From Clostridium estertheticum (GTDB taxonomy: Bacteria; Bacillota; Clostridia; Clostridiales; Clostridiaceae), in the NCBI RefSeq assembly GCF_011065935.2, contig NZ_JAAMNH020000001.1, positions 3,121,001 to 3,185,000 of the forward strand: 64,000 nucleotides of DNA, given 5' to 3'. Shown here piece after piece: positions 62,986 to 64,000 of this stretch. Each line of letters starts with the position of its first letter. Within the stretch, counting starts at the first letter, position 1. The notes beneath the pieces are model-generated. The model searched no databases, had not been told where the DNA came from, and saw only the letters and a list, made by a program, of their open reading frames with translations. The position numbers and the translations under genes are program-made.

Positions 62986-63894
62986 CTATTTTTTGATTAG
63001 TTGAAGTTCTACTGGAACTTCTTTTTGAACTGTTTCACCTTTTGCTATCTTAACAGCATTTTCAACTGCAACTGATCCCATTAAATCAGGTTTTTGCGCT
63101 ATAGTAGCTGCTAGGTCTCCACTTTTTACTGCTGCTTTTGCTTCATCATTTCCATCAAAGCCTACAATAATCACTTTTTTGTTTGCTGTTTTAGCTGCCT
63201 TTATAGCTCCTAGTGCCATTTCATCGTTATGTGCAAATATTGCATCGAAGGCAGGAGTGGCTTGAATAATATTTTCGGTAACAGTTAATCCCTTTTGCCT
63301 ATCGAAATCTGCTGCTTGACTAGCAACAACCTTAACACCATCTTTTTTATCTACTATATTGTGAAAGCCCTTACCTCTATCTCTTGTAGCAGACGCTCCT
63401 GGAATACCCTGTAATTCTACTAGGTTTCCTTTCCCGTTTAATTTTTCAAGTATAAATTCTGCTGCCATCTCTCCACCTTTTATGTTATCAGATGCTACGT
63501 GACATACAACTTCTCCACCATTGGCTTTTCTATCTACAGTAATAACTTTTATTTTGTTATCATTTGCTACTGTTATTGAATTTACAACAGCATCACTATC
63601 CGTTGGGTTGATTATTAAAGCTACAATTCCTTGTTGAATTAAATCTTCCACATTAGACCTTTCCTTTGCAGCATCGTTTTGTGAGTCAAGAACTACAACC
63701 TCATATCCGAGTTCCTTAGCCTTCTTCTCCGCGCCCTCTTTCATTGATACAAAGAATGGGTTATTCAGAGTTGATATTACCATTCCAATCTTCTTTCCAC
63801 CTTCAGCGCCCTTTTGTGACGTGCAGCCAGCCAAAGTTCCCATAATTAGTACTGTTGATAATGCCATCGATAGTAATTTTGCTCTTTTTTTCAT
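62986..63894 (-). CDS. rbsB: Ribose-type ABC transporter substrate-binding lipoprotein
   Basis: 302-aa periplasmic-binding-protein type 1. A lipoprotein signal with AGC lipobox: MKKRAKLLSMALSTVLIM then GTLAGC (Cys about residue 23). Mature part: GMVISTLNNPFFVSMKEGAEKKAKEL near 37-62, LIINPTDSDAVVNSI near 95, FAHNDEMALGAIKAA near 217, GFDGNDEAKAAVKSGDLAATIAQKP near 245-270. Anchored outside the membrane, it brings ribose (or a related sugar) to the permease. 19 bases after rbsC. Confidence 0.9.
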   Translation of the reverse strand: MKKRAKLLSMALSTVLIMGTLAGCTSQKGAEGGKKIGMVISTLNNPFFVSMKEGAEKKAKELGYEVVVLDSQNDAAKERSNVEDLIQQGIVALIINPTDSDAVVNSITVANDNKIKVITVDRKANGGEVVCHVASDNIKGGEMAAEFILEKLNGKGNLVELQGIPGASATRDRGKGFHNIVDKKDGVKVVASQAADFDRQKGLTVTENIIQATPAFDAIFAHNDEMALGAIKAAKTANKKVIIVGFDGNDEAKAAVKSGDLAATIAQKPDLMGSVAVENAVKIAKGETVQKEVPVELQLIKK

Positions 63895-63913
63895 TTAAAT
63901 CATCCTCCATTTT

Positions 63914-64000
63914 TTATTTATCATTCCGTTTAACCATTACGGCGAGTAGAATAACTAATCCCTTAACTATTGCTTGATAAAAAGGTGACACATTTACGAG
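63914..64000 (-). CDS. rbsC: Ribose-type ABC permease, C-terminal end (partial)
   Basis: The window ends inside this gene. Its last 28 codons, ending in the stop at 63914-63916, give VNVSPFYQAIVKGLVILLAV then MVKRNDK, the last membrane helix of RbsC-type permeases (S-P-F-x-Q-x-I-V-K-G). It precedes rbsB on the minus strand in the usual rbsC-rbsB order. Only this end can be seen, so the name rests on the short stretch and the neighbour. Confidence 0.8.
   Translation of the reverse strand, partial: LVNVSPFYQAIVKGLVILLAVMVKRNDK

Overview
The window is AT-rich, densely coded DNA of a low-GC Gram-positive anaerobe, most likely a Clostridium. Signs of this are strong purine-rich ribosome binding sites (GGAGG, AGGTGAT), frequent GTG/TTG starts, ferredoxin-type indolepyruvate oxidoreductase (iorAB), a phosphate butyryltransferase, a short SpeA-type decarboxylase, MutS2, TldD/TldE and a CapC-type PHP phosphatase. 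No rRNA, tRNA, CRISPR array, prophage or intact insertion sequence was seen.

Bases 1-28000 (all minus strand) hold one long surface-polysaccharide operon, read from capD-like 27858 down past base 1. Reading along the transcript: a membrane nucleotide-sugar dehydratase; a WbpA/WbpB/WbpD-like set for a 2,3-diamino-uronic acid; a GNAT acyltransferase; a complete CMP-legionaminic acid set (neuA/legF, neuB/legI, neuC/legG, a NeuD/PglD-like acetyltransferase, a ptmE-like CBS-nucleotidyltransferase, legB, legC); a Wzx flippase; a large GT-B-like protein overlapping or abutting a NodB-type deacetylase; two Wzy-like polymerases/ligases; three GT4/GT2 glycosyltransferases; a glucuronyl C5-epimerase-like protein; a WecB/WbpI-like epimerase; the initiating phosphoglycosyl transferase; and a TagA/WecG transferase. 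A 100-bp IS200/IS605-type non-coding element sits directly after one stop codon in this operon.

Bases 28000-32400 hold the edge of that locus: tandem terminators, the capC phosphatase, a deletion remnant of its partner tyrosine kinase (capB/cpsD), a TPR protein and phosphoglucomutase. The transport regulator Wzz and the BY-kinase that normally accompany capC are gone from this place.

Bases 32400-46700 are metabolic and housekeeping genes: speA (+), an unknown protein, the operon glnA-ptb-iorA-iorB (with a recognisable glnA promoter), and the operon U32 peptidase-mutS2-DUF523-FMN hydroxyacid oxidase. The glutamine synthetase has Phe where the adenylylated Tyr of the enterobacterial enzyme lies.

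Bases 46700-64000 are mixed: a Tet(M)-like ribosomal-protection GTPase lacking the usual drug-site loop, a YhfC membrane protease, a decayed radical-SAM gene, tldD-tldE plus an amidase-domain protein, a LacI regulator with three evenly spaced operator-like sites followed by an asymmetric heterodimeric ABC exporter, a two-component system on the opposite strand, a small XRE regulator, and the 3' part of a ribose-type ABC operon (rbsC end, rbsB) with a LacI/RbsR-type regulator.

All functions are read from motifs and family knowledge; no database search was run.
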